64,000 nucleotides of DNA, from positions 36,492,806 to 36,556,805 of the forward strand of contig NC_054712.1 of assembly GCF_016097555.1 (NCBI RefSeq), written 5' to 3'. Both the position numbers and the translations under genes were made by a program. This stretch comes from Gigantopelta aegis (taxonomy: Eukaryota > Mollusca > Gastropoda > Neomphalida > Peltospiridae). The first letter of the stretch is position 1; every line of letters starts with the position of its first letter. The notes below the pieces were generated by a model, which had not been told where the DNA came from, made no database searches, and saw nothing but the letters and a program-made list of their open reading frames with translations. Positions 24,636 to 37,387 of the stretch are shown piece after piece.

Positions 24636-24962
24636 TCGTAGCCCAGTGGTAAAGCGCTCGCTCGATGCGCGGTCGGTCTGGGATCGATCCCCGTCGGTGG
24701 GCCCATTGGGCTATTTCTCGTTCCAGCCAGTGCAACACGATTGGCATATCAAAGGCCGTGGTATGTACTACCCTGCCGTCTGTGGGGTGATCCATCTAAA
24801 ATATCCCTTGCTGCTAATCGAAAAGAGTAGCCCATGAAGTGGCGACAGCGGGTTTCCTCTCTAAATATCTGTGTGGTCCTTAACCATATGTATGACGCCA
24901 TATAACGTAAATAAAATGTGTTGAGTGCGTCGTTAAATAAAACATTTCCTTCCTTCCTTCCA
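24636..24962 (+). mobile_element. SINE-A, near full length
   Basis: CGTAGCCCAGTGGTAAAGCG to CGTTAAATAAAACATTTCC with a TTCC tail. Confidence 0.85.
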
Positions 24963-25097
24963 TCACATTTTCCATATAACCAAGACAACTTTAATTTAGT
25001 AACTTCGACTTTGTCCCCAAAATGACCTCGTTTGGATACATAAAATATCATGGTGCGTCACAATATTATTTGTTGAGGCGGCATGACATTATTTCTG

Positions 25098-27182
25098 GTA
25101 TAGATGGCGTGGTATAGATGGCGATGGTATAGATGGCGATGGTATAGATGACGATGGTATAGATGGCGATGGTATAGATGACGATGGTATAGATGACGAT
25201 GGAACAGATGGCGATGGTATAGATGGCGATGGAACAGATGGCGATGGTATAGGTGGCGATGGAATAGATGACGATGGTATAGATGGCGATGGTATAGATG
25301 ACGATGGTATAGATGGCGATGGTATAGATGACGATGGTATAGATGACGATGGAACAGATGGCGATGGTATAGGTGGCGATGGTATAGATGGCGATGGAAC
25401 AGATGGCGATGGTATAGATGGCGATGGAACAGATGGCGATGGTATAGGTGGCGATGGAATAGATGACGATGGTATAGATGGCGATGGAATAGATGACGTG
25501 GTATAGATGGCGATGGAATAGATGACGATGGTATAGATGACGATGGAACAGATGGCGATGGTATAGGTGGCGATGGTATAGATGGCGATGGAACAGATGG
25601 CGATGGTATAGATGGCGATGGAACAGATGGCGATGGTATAGATGGCGATGGTATAGATGGCGATGGAACAGATGACGATGGTATATATGGCGATGGAATA
25701 GATGACGTGGTATAGATGACGATGGTATAGATGGCGATGGAATAGATGGCGATGGAATAGATGGCGATGGTATAGATGACGATGGAACAGATGGCGATGG
25801 TATAGGTGGCGATGGTATAGATGGCGATGGAACAGATGGCGATGGTATAGATGGCGATGGAACAGATGGCGATGGTATAGATGGCGATGAAATAGATGGC
25901 GATGGTATAGATGGCGATGGAATAGATGGCGATGGAACAGATGGCGATGGTATAGATGGCGATGGAATAGATGGCGATGGTATAGATGGTGATGGAACAG
26001 ATGGCGATGGTATAGATGGCGATGAAATAGATGGCGATGGTATAGATGGCGATGGAATAGATGGCGATGGAACAGATGGCGATGGTATAGATGGCGATGG
26101 TATAGATGGCGATGGAATAGATGGCGATGGTATAGATGGCGATGGAATAGATGATGTGGTATAGATGACGATGGTATAGATGGCGATGGAATAGATGACG
26201 TGGTATAGATGGCGATGGTATAGATGACGATGGAATAGATGACGTGGTATAGATGACGATGGTATAGATGACGATGGAATAGATGACGTGGTATAGATGG
26301 CGATGGTATATATGGCGATGGAATAGATGACGTGGTATAGATGACGATGGTATAGATGGCGATGGAATAGATGACGTGGTATAGATGGCGATGGTATAGA
26401 TGACGATGGAATATATGACGTGGTATAGATGGCGATGGTATAGATGACGATGGAATAGATGACGTGGTATAGATGGCGATGGTATATATGGCGATGGAAT
26501 AGATGACGTGGTATAGATGACGATGGTATAGATGGCGATGGAATAGATGACGTGGTATAGATGGCGATGGTATAGATGACGATGGAATATATGACGTGGT
26601 ATAGATGGCGATGGTATAGATGACGATGGAATAGATGACGTGGTATAGATGGCGATGGTATAGATGACGATGGAATAGATGACGTGGTATAGATGACGAT
26701 GGTATAGATAGTGATGGAATAGATGACGTAGTATAGATGACGATGGTATAGATGGCGATGGAATAGATGACGTAGTATAGATGACGATGGTATAGATGGC
26801 GGTGGTATAGATGGCGATGGAATAGATAGTGATGGTATAGATGGTGATGGTATAGATGGCGATGGTATAGATGGCGATGGTATAGATGACGATGGAATAG
26901 ATGACGTGGTATAGATAGCGATGGAATAGATGACGTAGTATAGATGACTATGGTATAGATGGCGATGGAATAGATGACGTAGTATAGATGGCGATGGTAT
27001 AGATGGCGATGGAATAGATAGCGATGGAATAGATGACGTAGTATAGATGACGATGGTATAGATGGCGATGGAATAGATGACGTAGTATAGATGACGATGG
27101 TATAGATGGCGATGGTATAGATGGCGATGGAATAGATAGTGATGGTATAGATGGTGATGGTATAGATGGCGATGGTATAGCT
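25098..27182. repeat. satellite of about 15-bp units (GGTATAGATGGCGAT)
   Basis: About 140 units of TATAGATGGCGATGG and variants (GACGATGG, GAACAGATGG, and a 14-bp GACGTGG form). In the second half the variants follow a regular order that gives a higher period near 44 bp. The minus strand is open over 700 codons in IYTIAI/RHLYH/SIPSP-like text, because a 15-bp unit lacks stops and the 14-bp variant only rotates frames. I do not treat it as a gene. Confidence 0.93.
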
Positions 27183-28024
27183 ACCGCGGTAAATTGGAAA
27201 TAAATATCGACGCGCGCGCTGACCAGAGACTAGCAATATATTTTGTTTAACTTACATACGTTTTATTTTTGTTTAATGTCATAATGTTACCACTAGAGCA
27301 CATTGATTCATCAATCATCGTCTGTTGGATGTCAAACATTTGGTAATTTTAGTGTTCGGTATTCGACCTGGAAATGGTAATCGAATATTTGATGGAAATG
27401 AGAGCGAATATTTGAATATTCGAATACCAACTAAACAACATCTGAATCATTAAACTGACTATGTTTTTATAGTTTGAATTGTGTATTAATAACCGCTAAA
27501 AAGCATAGTTACGAACGAAAACAAATAAAAATCATAATGCAGTAGTGATTGGTAGCTAACCTAGCTATGTATTTTGACTTCTCAAAATTATAAATACAAA
27601 TATAAAAAATATGAACAACACTAAAACAGTATGACTAAAACAAATATGTACCGGAACCTCATGCAGAAAACCACCAGATCAGTTCACATTTTTTTTTTCT
27701 TTTTTTTTTTTTGCTCTGAACTATTTTGAGACGAGCTTTGAATTGCCGACTGAACGGATTCGGATTGATTTATTGAAAAACACTGTGACACATTATAGTA
27801 TGTAACTAGAGGAGACTGCAGATGCATAGTTACAGTACATGACAAGAACACGCGTCAACACGGACTATCTATAATTAACAATGAATATCGGGTACTTAAC
27901 CGAAATAGCTAAAGTGTGCGATAGAGAAACATCAATTCACAAGACTGGAATGTTTACAATAAAGAAAGAAAGGTGTTTCAATAATAATGCATTGCACAAG
28001 AACAGCACACCTTTCATTTTAAAC
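27183..28024. other. intergenic; SINE tail remnant
   Basis: 27257-27355 is a reversed SINE 3' end (ACTAGAGCACATTGATTCAT). 27380-27430 is rich in GAATATTTGAATATTCGAATA palindromic words. No gene. Confidence 0.55.
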
Positions 28025-28200
28025 GCCTGTTACCGATCACGGTCGGACTGCAGGTGTCCCCCCCCCCCCCCCCCCACCCACCCCCTTTTCCTGTCCTGGA
28101 CAGTGGAACCGGCTGAGGCCGATACCTGCGCCCATGACAGGCGTGCGCTACAACAGCTTGCTCTGAATGTGCACGTTAAACTCTCTGCCCTGACCTGACC
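28025..28200 (+). mobile_element. SINE-G copy with poly-C
   Basis: CGGTCGGACTGCAGGTGTCC, about 18 C, CCTTTTCCTGTCCTGGACAG, CCATGACAGGCGTGCGCTAC. Related to 20275-20465 and, in reverse, 40540-40745. Confidence 0.65.
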
Positions 28201-28889
28201 TGAGCTAGGATTAGTTCTATATTTTCATATATAATTTCTTCTTCTGTTTGTAATATACTCTTTAAAAAAAATAAGGGAATTCTAATACGAATTTACAATG
28301 GCCAACATTGTAAGGTATATTAGCTGTGGGGAATGGTTATATGATAATAGTGAATTAATTGGGCAAATATTACAACCGGTAGTTCAGTATTACAGTAGGT
28401 TTTATGACCACCGAAGATCTTGAAGGACGATTGGGGTCAGAAGTGAAATTTTAAACTTGACGGTTTTTTATCAATAAATCGCAAATTCAAACAATAAAAA
28501 TGACTTAAAACAAAACAAAACAATAACAACTGTATGATCAACAGAATGAAAAAGACTGACTGAAATAATATTCCACAGTGATTAATGAACCTTCCTGGAA
28601 ATGGTCAAAATCGAGAATGACACCCCACGCACGTGTACGGGGCAACTGCGTGATGCATGTGCAAACTATAGAATGTGTTTCGGTGTGTTGATAAACAGAC
28701 CTGAACGTTCTTTACTAGGATGTCTTTGGTCTAATAGTTGATATTAATATTTCAGGTTCCCCTGCTTTTTTTTAAAGTATATATTTTATATTTTTACAAT
28801 TGAATAAATAATGGTGTTCATCTCCGATATCAACATTACAAAGTTTACATAGCATGTTAATCTATCTACCTGTTTCTAATGTTAATCTT
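28201..28889. other. intergenic
   Basis: AT-rich; no gene or repeat supported. Confidence 0.45.
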
Positions 28890-29365
28890 AAATAGAGACT
28901 AATACATGAGTGGCCGTTAGATACCATTTATGTCACAACGAGTTGTTTCAAAATATATCTAACGAGCGAAAGCGAGTTTTATACGTTTTCAAACAACGAG
29001 TTGTGAGATAAATGGTATCTAACAGACACGAATGTATTATTCTATTTCTTACATATCCTAAAAAAAAAAACCACCCAGGTTTTAAGCAAATTTTAACATC
29101 TTTTTCGACAAAAAGTTATTTACAGCCGTTGCACTTATAGCTGACTTACGCGTCACAGACGCATGAATGCCAGGTTAATTATACGTCACAGTGTAATTGA
29201 TTTCCACCGTGCTGTTTTTTATTGGACGTATGGCATTGGTGACCTGATCATCACCTTGATGCAGCCAGTTGTATGTCTTGAAATTGTTAACACACGTACA
29301 TGTGTAAACAACTATGTGTTATGAAAAATAACGCATGGTGTTCTCTGAAGTAGGCAAGTTAGTTA
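28890..29365 (+). repeat. R1 repeat, uninterrupted copy
   Basis: From AATACATGAGTGGCCGTTAG to AACGCATGGTGTTCTC. It retains the uninterrupted site GGTGACCTGATCATCACC at about 29246-29263. Confidence 0.82.
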
Positions 29366-29707
29366 ATACGCAGAAATTTATATGGGGGGGGGGAGGGGGG
29401 TGCGTAATCGATGGCCGGAGTTGCCAGGGGGTCCGGGGGCATGCTCCCCCCCCCCCCCTGAAATTTTAAAAATCTAGAACGCAGGAGATGCATTTTCTTA
29501 TATTCTGGGAAGTAAATTGGAATATGTTTTTAAAAAATTTACACATCCACGGACGCACACCTGCCCCCCCCCCCCCCCCCCCCCCCGCGTACGGACCTGA
29601 GTTATATCAGTATGTATTTTAGTACGACAATCTCGTTAAATTGATTTCGAATTAAAATTGGCCCTAAATGTTTTTATAATGTCCGAAAAACTACTGTTGT
29701 ATGAATT
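29366..29707. repeat. intergenic with G/C homopolymers
   Basis: G-rich tract at 29383-29400 and C tracts at about 29448-29458 and 29562-29586. No gene. Confidence 0.7.
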
Positions 29708-29718
29708 GATCGTCGAGA

Positions 29719-30103
29719 GACCGGCCTCGGTGGCGTAGTGGTTAGGCCATGGGTCTACAGGCTGGTAGGTACTGGGTTCGGATCCCAGTCGAGGTATGGG
29801 ATTTTTAATCCAGATACCGACTCCAAACCCTGAGTGAGTGCACCGCAAGGCTCAATGGGTAGGTGTAAACCACTTGCACCGACCAGTGATCCATAACTGG
29901 TTCAACAAAGGCCATGGTTTGTGCTATCCTGCCTGTGGGAAGCGCAAATAAAAGATCCCTTGCTGCTAATCGGAAAGAGTAGCCCATGTAGTGGCGACAG
30001 CGGGTTTCCTCTTAAAATCAGTGTGGTCCTTAACCATATGTCTGGCGCCATATAACCGTAAATAAAAATATGTTGAGTGCGTCGCTAAATAAAACATTTC
30101 TTT
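29719..30103 (+). mobile_element. SINE-B, full length, 11-bp TSD
   Basis: GATCGTCGAGA at 29708-29718 and GATCGCCGAGA at 30104-30114 flank a complete head-body-tail copy. Confidence 0.9.
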
Positions 30104-30289
30104 GATCGCCGAGATTTGTTTTATTTCTTGTTTATAGGATGTGAAATCGACATATTGATTAGTGTAAATGAACCCCGTTCCCGTGTTTTCTAAAATATCG
30201 ACTCAATCTCTAATGACCTCACACACATACAATTTGTATAGCGTTGTCATGACATTAGTGTCTCAGTCTCTATTAGAGTTGGAGTCTAG

Positions 30290-31325
30290 ACTTTTAATAA
30301 CACATAGTTGTTTACACACGTACGTGTGTTAACAATTTCAAAATATATGACCGGCTGCTCGTAGGTGATGACCAGGTCCCGTGCTTATAAACCTTAAATT
30401 CCAGACTTTAACGTCATGGCAACGCCATTCAAATAACATTACCTTAAAGTCTAGACTTTAAGTTTTATAAGCACGGGCCCAGGTCTTAAAGTCTAGACGT
30501 GCTTATAAACCTTAAAGTCTAGACTTGAATAAAGTCCAGACTTTAACGTCATGGCAACGCCATTCAAATAGCATTACGTTAAAGTCTGGACTTTATTAAA
30601 GTCTAGACTTTAAGTTTTATAAGCACGGGCCCGGGTCTTAAAGTCTAAACGTACTTATAAACCTTAAAGTCTAGACTTGAATAAAGTCCAGACTTTAACG
30701 TCATGGCAACGCCATTCAAATAGCATTACGTTAAAGTCTGGACTTTATTAAAGTCTAGACTTTAAGTTTTATAAGCACGGGCCCAGGCCCCGTGCTTATA
30801 AACCTTAAAGTCTAGACGTGCTTATAAACCTTAAAGTCTAGACGTGCTTATAAACCTTAAAGTCTAGACTTTAATAAAGTCCAGACTTTAAGGTAATGCT
30901 ATTTGAATGGCGTTGCCATGACGTTAAAGTCTGGACTTTATTAAAGTCTAGACTTTAAGTTTTATAAGCACGGGCCCTGGTCACCAATGCCATACATCCA
31001 ATAAAAAAAACCCAGTACGATCGAAATGGATTACACTGTGACATATAGTTAACTTGACAATCATGTGTCTGTAACGCGCAAGGCAGCTACAAGTGCAAAG
31101 GGTTGTAGATATATTTTAGTCGATAAAGATGTTAAAATTTACTTTGAACTTAGTTTTTGAGGATATGTAACAAATAGAATAACACATCCGTGTCCGTTAG
31201 ATACAATGTATCTCACAACTCGTTGTTTAAAAACGTATCAAACTCGCTTTCGCTCGTTAGATACATTTTAAAACCACTCGTTGTGTGATAAATGGTATCT
31301 AACGGCCAATCATGTATTATTCTCT
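30290..31325 (-). repeat. R1 repeat, reversed, with MITE-B cluster inside
   Basis: The right part reads AATGGTATCTAACGGCCAAT and TGTATTATTCT near 31300; the left part reads ACACACGTACGTGTGTTAAC near 30313. It is interrupted at 30377-30975. Confidence 0.78.
30377..30975. mobile_element. MITE-B cluster, about four tandem/nested palindromic units
   Basis: The recurrent module starts GTGCTTATAAACCTTAAAG and ends TTTTATAAGCACGGGCCC. Its core, CGTCATGGCAACGCCATTC, reads forward in the first three units and reversed in the last. The outer ends are flanked by CCAGG (30372-30376) and CCTGG (30976-30980). Confidence 0.85.
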
Positions 31326-31402
31326 GTATAAGCACAAGACCAGCTAATTTGTCCCGAATATCTCCATCGTTTTTACCCGAATTTAAGGATTTATTCAAAC
31401 AC

Positions 31403-31407
31403 TATGT

Positions 31408-31438
<31 letters not shown>

Positions 31439-31443
31439 GGGGG
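31403..31443. repeat. (GT)n then poly-G
   Basis: GTGTGTGTGTGTGTGTG then about 23 G. Confidence 0.9.
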
Positions 31444-31991
31444 TAGTTGCCCTTCTGTCTGAAGAGGGGTAACGCCACAGTATTTAAAAGAGTACGGAAA
31501 CGGGCATTATAATATGGCTATCTTCCCATAAAACACCAAGCCGACTATAATATTACATGTCTCCCACTAACAAATGAATTTATCATATCCCCAGAGCCGG
31601 TTTATCCTAGTAGCACACGTAGCTCGTGCTACGGTCCCCGCACTTCAGGGGGCCCACCGGTGATGTGCACATTTATTTTCCCCAGGTAGGTTTCCCCCCT
31701 CTCCCCGAGGGGGTTGTAAAATATATATCTTGGGAAGAGGGTTCCGCTGTTATTTGTGCTACAGGCCCCGAAGTTCCTTAAACCGGCTCTGCACATTCCT
31801 GCAATTTTCTTTTGTGGCACTGTAACAATAATCCTGCTTGACGCTAAATACCTTTACATCGATCGTTTTACAATTCGCCAAGAACAAAATGAATATTTCA
31901 TGAATCTGTTGTAGCGTGGTTTTGGAACACAAACCCACTTACACACACAATACAGGAAGACACGCAACAGCACTCCCATTCAACAGTCTGA
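31444..31991. other. intergenic
   Basis: A G/C-richer patch at 31590-31800 (GAGCCGGTTTATCCTAGTAG ... AACCGGCTCTG) looks like a dispersed repeat with inverted ends. No gene. Confidence 0.4.
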
Positions 31992-32381
31992 TTAAAGGGA
32001 CATTCCTCAGTTTGCTGCAATTTTTAAGATGTTATCGACTAACAGACTTTTAATCGATTGTAATTGCATATCAAATATCTTTTTTCTGCATAAAATATTA
32101 GTAGCTGTATATTAAACGTGTTTTTGATAGTTCTTATATATGTACTAGGTTAAATATAATTTTATTTCCTAAAATATTATTTTTTCGTACGTACGAAATC
32201 ATTTGAAGACAAAATCCAGTTTGGGTTTCTTACAAATATTAAGACAACCAGAAACACAATGAGTATACAGACATTGATACTCTAAACAAGAAAATATATT
32301 TAATATGTAGGTTAACTTGTAGAAATATTTTATTAGTCGGAAATATCTTGCAATGCAGCAAACTCAGGAATGTCCCTTTAA
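31992..32381. mobile_element. TTAA-MITE-3
   Basis: 390 bp including the TTAA at each end. Inverted ends AGGGACATTCCTCAGTTTGC and, in reverse, AGGGACATTCCTGAGTTTGC. No ORF. Confidence 0.9.
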
Positions 32382-32417
32382 AACCAACTCCACTAGTTAA
32401 TAACCATGAGCAGTAGT

Positions 32418-32557
32418 GCTGATTGCAATTAGATTGACCCATTCACGAATGTTTCTGTTAAAGACGTCGATGCGGACGTGTTCTTCAAGTAGAATGTGTA
32501 TTAGTGATTAATAATTTAAATATTTGTTATCGGCGAACTCGAAAATCATCAATGTAA
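32418..32557 (+). repeat. 140-bp direct repeat, left copy
   Basis: Pairs with 33430-33567 through GACGTGTTCTTCA, GTAGAATGTGTATTAG and TTTAAATATTTGTTATCGG. The two copies bracket an R1 copy and the TA palindrome. Confidence 0.85.
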
Positions 32558-32562
32558 ACAGA

Positions 32563-32990
32563 GAATAATACATGAGTTAGATTCCATTTTGAAAATGTAT
32601 CTAACGAGCGAAAGCGAGATTGCTACGTTTTTAAACAACCGAGTTGTGAGATAAATGGTATCTAACGGACACGAATGTGTTATTCTATTTCTTACATATC
32701 CTCAAAGACTAGGTTTTAAGCAAATTTTAACAACTTTTTCGACTAAAAGTTATTTATAGCCGTTGCACTTGTAGCTAACTTACGCGTCACAGACCCATGA
32801 TTGTCAGGTTAACTATACGTCACAATGTCATTAATTTCCATCGTGTAGTTTTTCATTGGATGTATGGAAGTGGTGACCTGATCATCACCTAGGAACAGCC
32901 AGTCGTATGTCTTGAAATTGTTAACACACGTACATGTGTAACCAACCATGTGTTATCAAAAATAACAAATGGTGTGCTCACCAACGGGTG
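32563..32990 (+). repeat. R1 repeat, uninterrupted insertion site
   Basis: From AATACATGAGTTAGATTCC to AATAACAAATGGTGTGCTC. It retains GGTGACCTGATCATCACC at about 32873-32890. Confidence 0.8.
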
Positions 32991-32997
32991 TGTAAGG

Positions 32998-33345
<348 letters not shown>

Positions 33346-33429
33346 TACTAAACAAGATTAAGAGTTAAACACGATGTAGCAAGCAATTAATACAAGTGTT
33401 ACTGATACATATATATGTGATGTATAGAG

Positions 33430-33567
33430 CTGATTTCAACCAGATTGTCCCATTCAACAACGTGTCTGCTAAATACGTTGATGCCGACGTGTTCTTCATG
33501 TAGAATGTGTATTAGCGATTAGTTATTTAAATATTTGTTATCGGAGAATTCGAAAATCATCAATGTA
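33430..33567 (+). repeat. 140-bp direct repeat, right copy
   Basis: See the partner at 32418-32557; they differ by scattered substitutions. Confidence 0.85.
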
Positions 33568-33724
33568 ATGGTATTTAACATCAAACATAGGATTATTGTT
33601 GCATTGGAGCGAAATATTTGCCTACCGAGTCCACTCAGCAGTGGGCAAAAATCCAATTTTTTATGATTATGTACAAAGTTACCTCTGACTGAGAGAACGA
33701 TTATATCCATCCCCATAACAACCA

Positions 33725-34195
33725 CTAACATAACCCACTGTCCTGAACAGGCAGCCCAGATAGCCGAGGTAGCCGAGGTGTGTGGTTAAGACATAATGCT
33801 GGTAGGTACTGGGTTCGTAGCCCGGTACCGGCTCCCACACATAGCGAGTTCTAACGACTTGATGGGTAGGTGTACGACCACTACACCCTCTTCTTTCTCA
33901 CTAACCACTAACACCTAACCCACTGTCCTGGACAGACAGCCAAGATAGCTGAGGTGTGTGGTTAAGACATAATGCTGGTAGGTACTGGGTTCGTAGCCCG
34001 GTACCGGCTCCTACACATAGCGAGTTTTAACGACTTGATGGGTAGGTGTAAAACCACTACACCCTCTTCTTTCTCACTAACCACTAACACCTAACCCACT
34101 GTCGTGGACAGACAGCCAAGATAGCCGAGGTTTGTGCCCAGGAGAGCGTGCTTGAATCTTAATTGGATATAAGCACGAACAAAAGTTGAAATGAA
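33725..34195 (+). mobile_element. SINE-V with internal tandem duplication
   Basis: A unit of about 185 bp (GTGGTTAAGACATAATGCTG to CACCTAACCCACTGTC) occurs twice, followed by the family 3' end GGATATAAGCACGAAC and TGAAATGAAATGAAA. Confidence 0.75.
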
Positions 34196-34416
34196 ATGAA
34201 AACCATCCACATGTCCGTCTAGTTCTCTAAACCCCAAAACACACCAGGTCTGGGTCTGGCGAATATGTAATGGTACCAGTCGAAAATGAAACGCACTGAA
34301 TCGAATGTGACAAAGCACACTGCGTCTGTGCTGGCGCAGGGGACCGCTCGATCTATAGTCCGCAGGTTCAGTGGACCGATGGTTTAGTAGTTCGAAGGTT
34401 CATTGATCCGAAACAC

Positions 34417-34812
34417 CGGCCTCGGTGGCGTAGTGGTTAGGCCAAAGGTCTACAGGCTGGTAAGTACTGGGTTCGGATCCCAGTCGAGGCATGGGATTTT
34501 TAATCCAGATACCGACTCCAAACCCTGAGTGAGTGCTCCTGAAGGCTCAATGGGTAGGTGTAAACCACTTACACCGACCAGTGATCCATAACTGGTTCAA
34601 CAAAGGCCATGGTTTGTGCTATCCTGCCTGTGGGAAGCGCAAAAAAAAAAGATCCCTTGCTGCTAATCGGAAAGAGTAGCCCATGTAGTGGCGACAACGG
34701 GTTTCCTCTCAAAATCTGTGTGGTCCTTAACCATATATCTGACGCCATATAACCGTAAATAAAATGTGTTGAGTGCGTCGTTAAATAAAACATTTCTTTC
34801 TTTCTTTTTCTT
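34417..34812 (+). mobile_element. SINE-B, full length, 14-bp TSD
   Basis: TTGATCCGAAACAC is found exactly at 34403-34416 and 34813-34826. The copy is complete and ends in a TTTC-rich tail. Confidence 0.93.
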
Positions 34813-36021
34813 TTGATCCGAAACACTGTACTCCGTGAATATAGGCCAATATTTTACTACGTCTGATATGTGCATCGTATAAATAGGGCGTTATATGTTA
34901 ACATGTATTTTACCCTCGCGCAAGCATAAAACATCCGAATCTATTTGGATTCGCGTGAAATATTTCCAAAAAATTATTAAATTGAATAATCAGTGACTAA
35001 ATCGTTACCGAATTAACAAAAAAAAAAAAAAAAAAAAAAAAAAATAGTCTGGTTATCAAGCTTCAGTTTAAACTGGCTTCAAAAGCATAGCATACATTCA
35101 AATCCGTGCATGTTCGAAACATAGAGACTAGTATGGCCTGGAGCCAATGGAATTATTTGGATATAGTATTTTTGTGGGGATCAGCAACTCTTGGAGGTTT
35201 CAGCGGCGGCAGCACCACGCAGAGAAAATCCATCAGTTCAAGTTCACCAAACACTCGAAGGGAAAAGGGGCGCACAGTCTTACAATAATGGGCGGCGTAC
35301 GTTGGAAGACTACTGGACAGCAGTTTCCTATGCTGTTCGAGAATGTGTTTGAAGCTTGTGGTGATGTCTTTTTGGGCTAAAAACATTATTATCTGTTGAA
35401 CAGTGTGGATTGTGCCGGATGTCTTGTGTGTTGTAGTCCTTGTTGAAACTGCTATATCCGGTTACCATGTTATAACATCGATTACGAAATCAAAATGCAG
35501 GCATAACCGCACTTTTACGTCTTGCGAATTTAGTAGGTTTTTGACAATATTCGTTGATAGCGATAAAATGTGCAATAAAGGTGCATTTGTGCTTTTATTT
35601 TGCATTAGTATTCGACATGGAAACCGGATATAGGATATAGGAGCTTTAACTGTTGGATTTCAATAAAGTAATTTTAATTAAAAACTGACATTTCTTTTTG
35701 TCAACTCATGTATTATATTACTGGCCTATCCAGGTGTGACCTGTATTATACTACTGGCCTATCCAGGTGTGGCTTATGTTTTCAAATATCCACTCTTAAA
35801 AGGGGAATTATGTTTGTTATATTATTTATATAATTGAATATTAATAGCATCACCAAGCGTTTAAATCGTGACCGCTGTAGAATGTTCTTGTATAAACATA
35901 AAAAAAAACTACATGAATGATCGTTACATACCGTTTAGCTTCCGATTTGCTTCAAACCTTGTCTAAGGAGCAAACATTGGCGTTGCCTGTGGAGGGGAAG
36001 GGGGATTATGCTCTGCCCAAG
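34813..36021. other. intergenic; unresolved short ORFs
   Basis: Poly-A at about 35020-35043. At 35106-35288 and 35147-35380 two overlapping frames of 60 and 77 codons are open, followed by AATAAAG at about 35663. I recognise no family, and the region could be an old processed copy or chance. A ~40-bp direct duplication (ACTGGCCTATCCAGGTGTG) lies at about 35718-35772. Confidence 0.35.
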
Positions 36022-36345
36022 CACACATCTCCCCCCCCCCCCCCCCCCCACAATTACACTGTTTATGTTTGTCCGTCACTCTATTAACATGGGGGCCGGG
36101 TCGTAGCTCAGTGATACAGTGCTCGTTTGATGCACGATCGATCCCCGTCGGTGGGCTATTTTTCATTCCAGCCAGTGTTCCACAACTGATGTAACAAAGG
36201 CCGTGGTATGTAATATCATGTCTGTTGGATGGTGCAATAGCCCATGAAGTGGCGGCAGCGGGTTTCCTGTCTCAATATCTGTGTGATCCTTAACTATAAT
36301 TATGTCCGAACTTAAATAAAATGTTTGCTTCCTTCCTTCTTTCAC
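36022..36345 (+). mobile_element. poly-C tract and diverged SINE-A
   Basis: About 20 C at 36030-36050. SINE-A from GGGTCGTAGCTCAGTG at about 36098 to the TTCC tail near 36340, with a deletion in its middle. Confidence 0.65.
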
Positions 36346-36834
36346 TCTTAAAAACAATGTGGTTGACCCTCTATGTTATTGTGGTCCCCCACCAATATAA
36401 AATCCTGACTACGCCAATGGGAGCGAACGCGAGATGAATACAATTGTAAACGAAATGCAAGACAAATGGTATATAACTGACACGAGAGCTGGAGACACGA
36501 GTGTAGAATTCTTTTTCTTTAAAATACAAGTTTAAGAGAAATTAAAACGTATTCTGAACCAAGTTATATACGGCTCTCGCGTTTACGTAATATTCACTTT
36601 TGACCTGTATATCTGACAATAGAAATCGACGTGTGTAATCTTAATCTCAGTGGATGGTTTGGATTTATATGAAAGAAGCCAATCAGATGCCTTTAAATTG
36701 ATATTCAACATGTATCATATCGTTGTGTCGTAACATATATCTTACACTTTTGCCTTAAACGTTTTATACAGAGGTACGCTTAGTGATTACCGTAAATAAT
36801 TTACATTTGTTTAGTGCATTTAACACTTTTCTAG
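36346..36834. other. intergenic, possible diverged R1
   Basis: GAGCGAACGCGAG, CAAATGGTATATAACTGACA and TTTACGTAATATTC recall R1 order, but divergence is high. No gene. Confidence 0.4.
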
Positions 36835-37225
36835 ACCGGCCTCGGTGGTGTCGTGGTTAGGCAATCGGTCTACAGGCTGGTAGGTACTGGGTTCGGATCC
36901 CAGTCGAGGCATGGGGTTTTTTAATCCAGATACCGACTCCAAACCCTGAGTGAGTGCTCCGCAAGGCTCAATGGGTAAGTGTAAAACCACTTGCACCGAC
37001 CAGTGATCCATAACTGGTTCAACAAAGGCCATGGTTTGTGCAGTCCTGCCTGTGGGAAGCGCAAATAAAAGATCCCTTGCTGCCTGTCGTAAAAGAGTAG
37101 CTTATGTGGCGACAGCGGGTTTCCTCTCAAAATCTGTGTGGTCCATAACCATATGTCTGACGCCATATAACCGTAAATAAAATGTGTTGAGTGCGTCGTT
37201 AAATAAAACATTTCTTTCTTTTTTT
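36835..37225 (+). mobile_element. SINE-B, near full length
   Basis: ACCGGCCTCGGTGGTGTCGT to GTTAAATAAAACATTTCTTT. Confidence 0.88.
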
Positions 37226-37387
37226 GCTAGGGACCGGCACATTCTCTTCTGAAAACTAAACACAGCGCAATGATTTTAAGAATGCATACACCGGCCATGT
37301 TCAACTGCAATTACTTACGACCCCACAATGTCACAGCTCTCCAAGCACACGTCTTACACAAATATAACATAGGCTTCAATGAAAAGA

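Noticed and set aside
25089-27236. 715-codon open frame on the minus strand
   Set aside because: It is a satellite of stop-free 15-bp units. Frames drift at 14-bp variants without selection, and no start context, domain or splice structure is visible.
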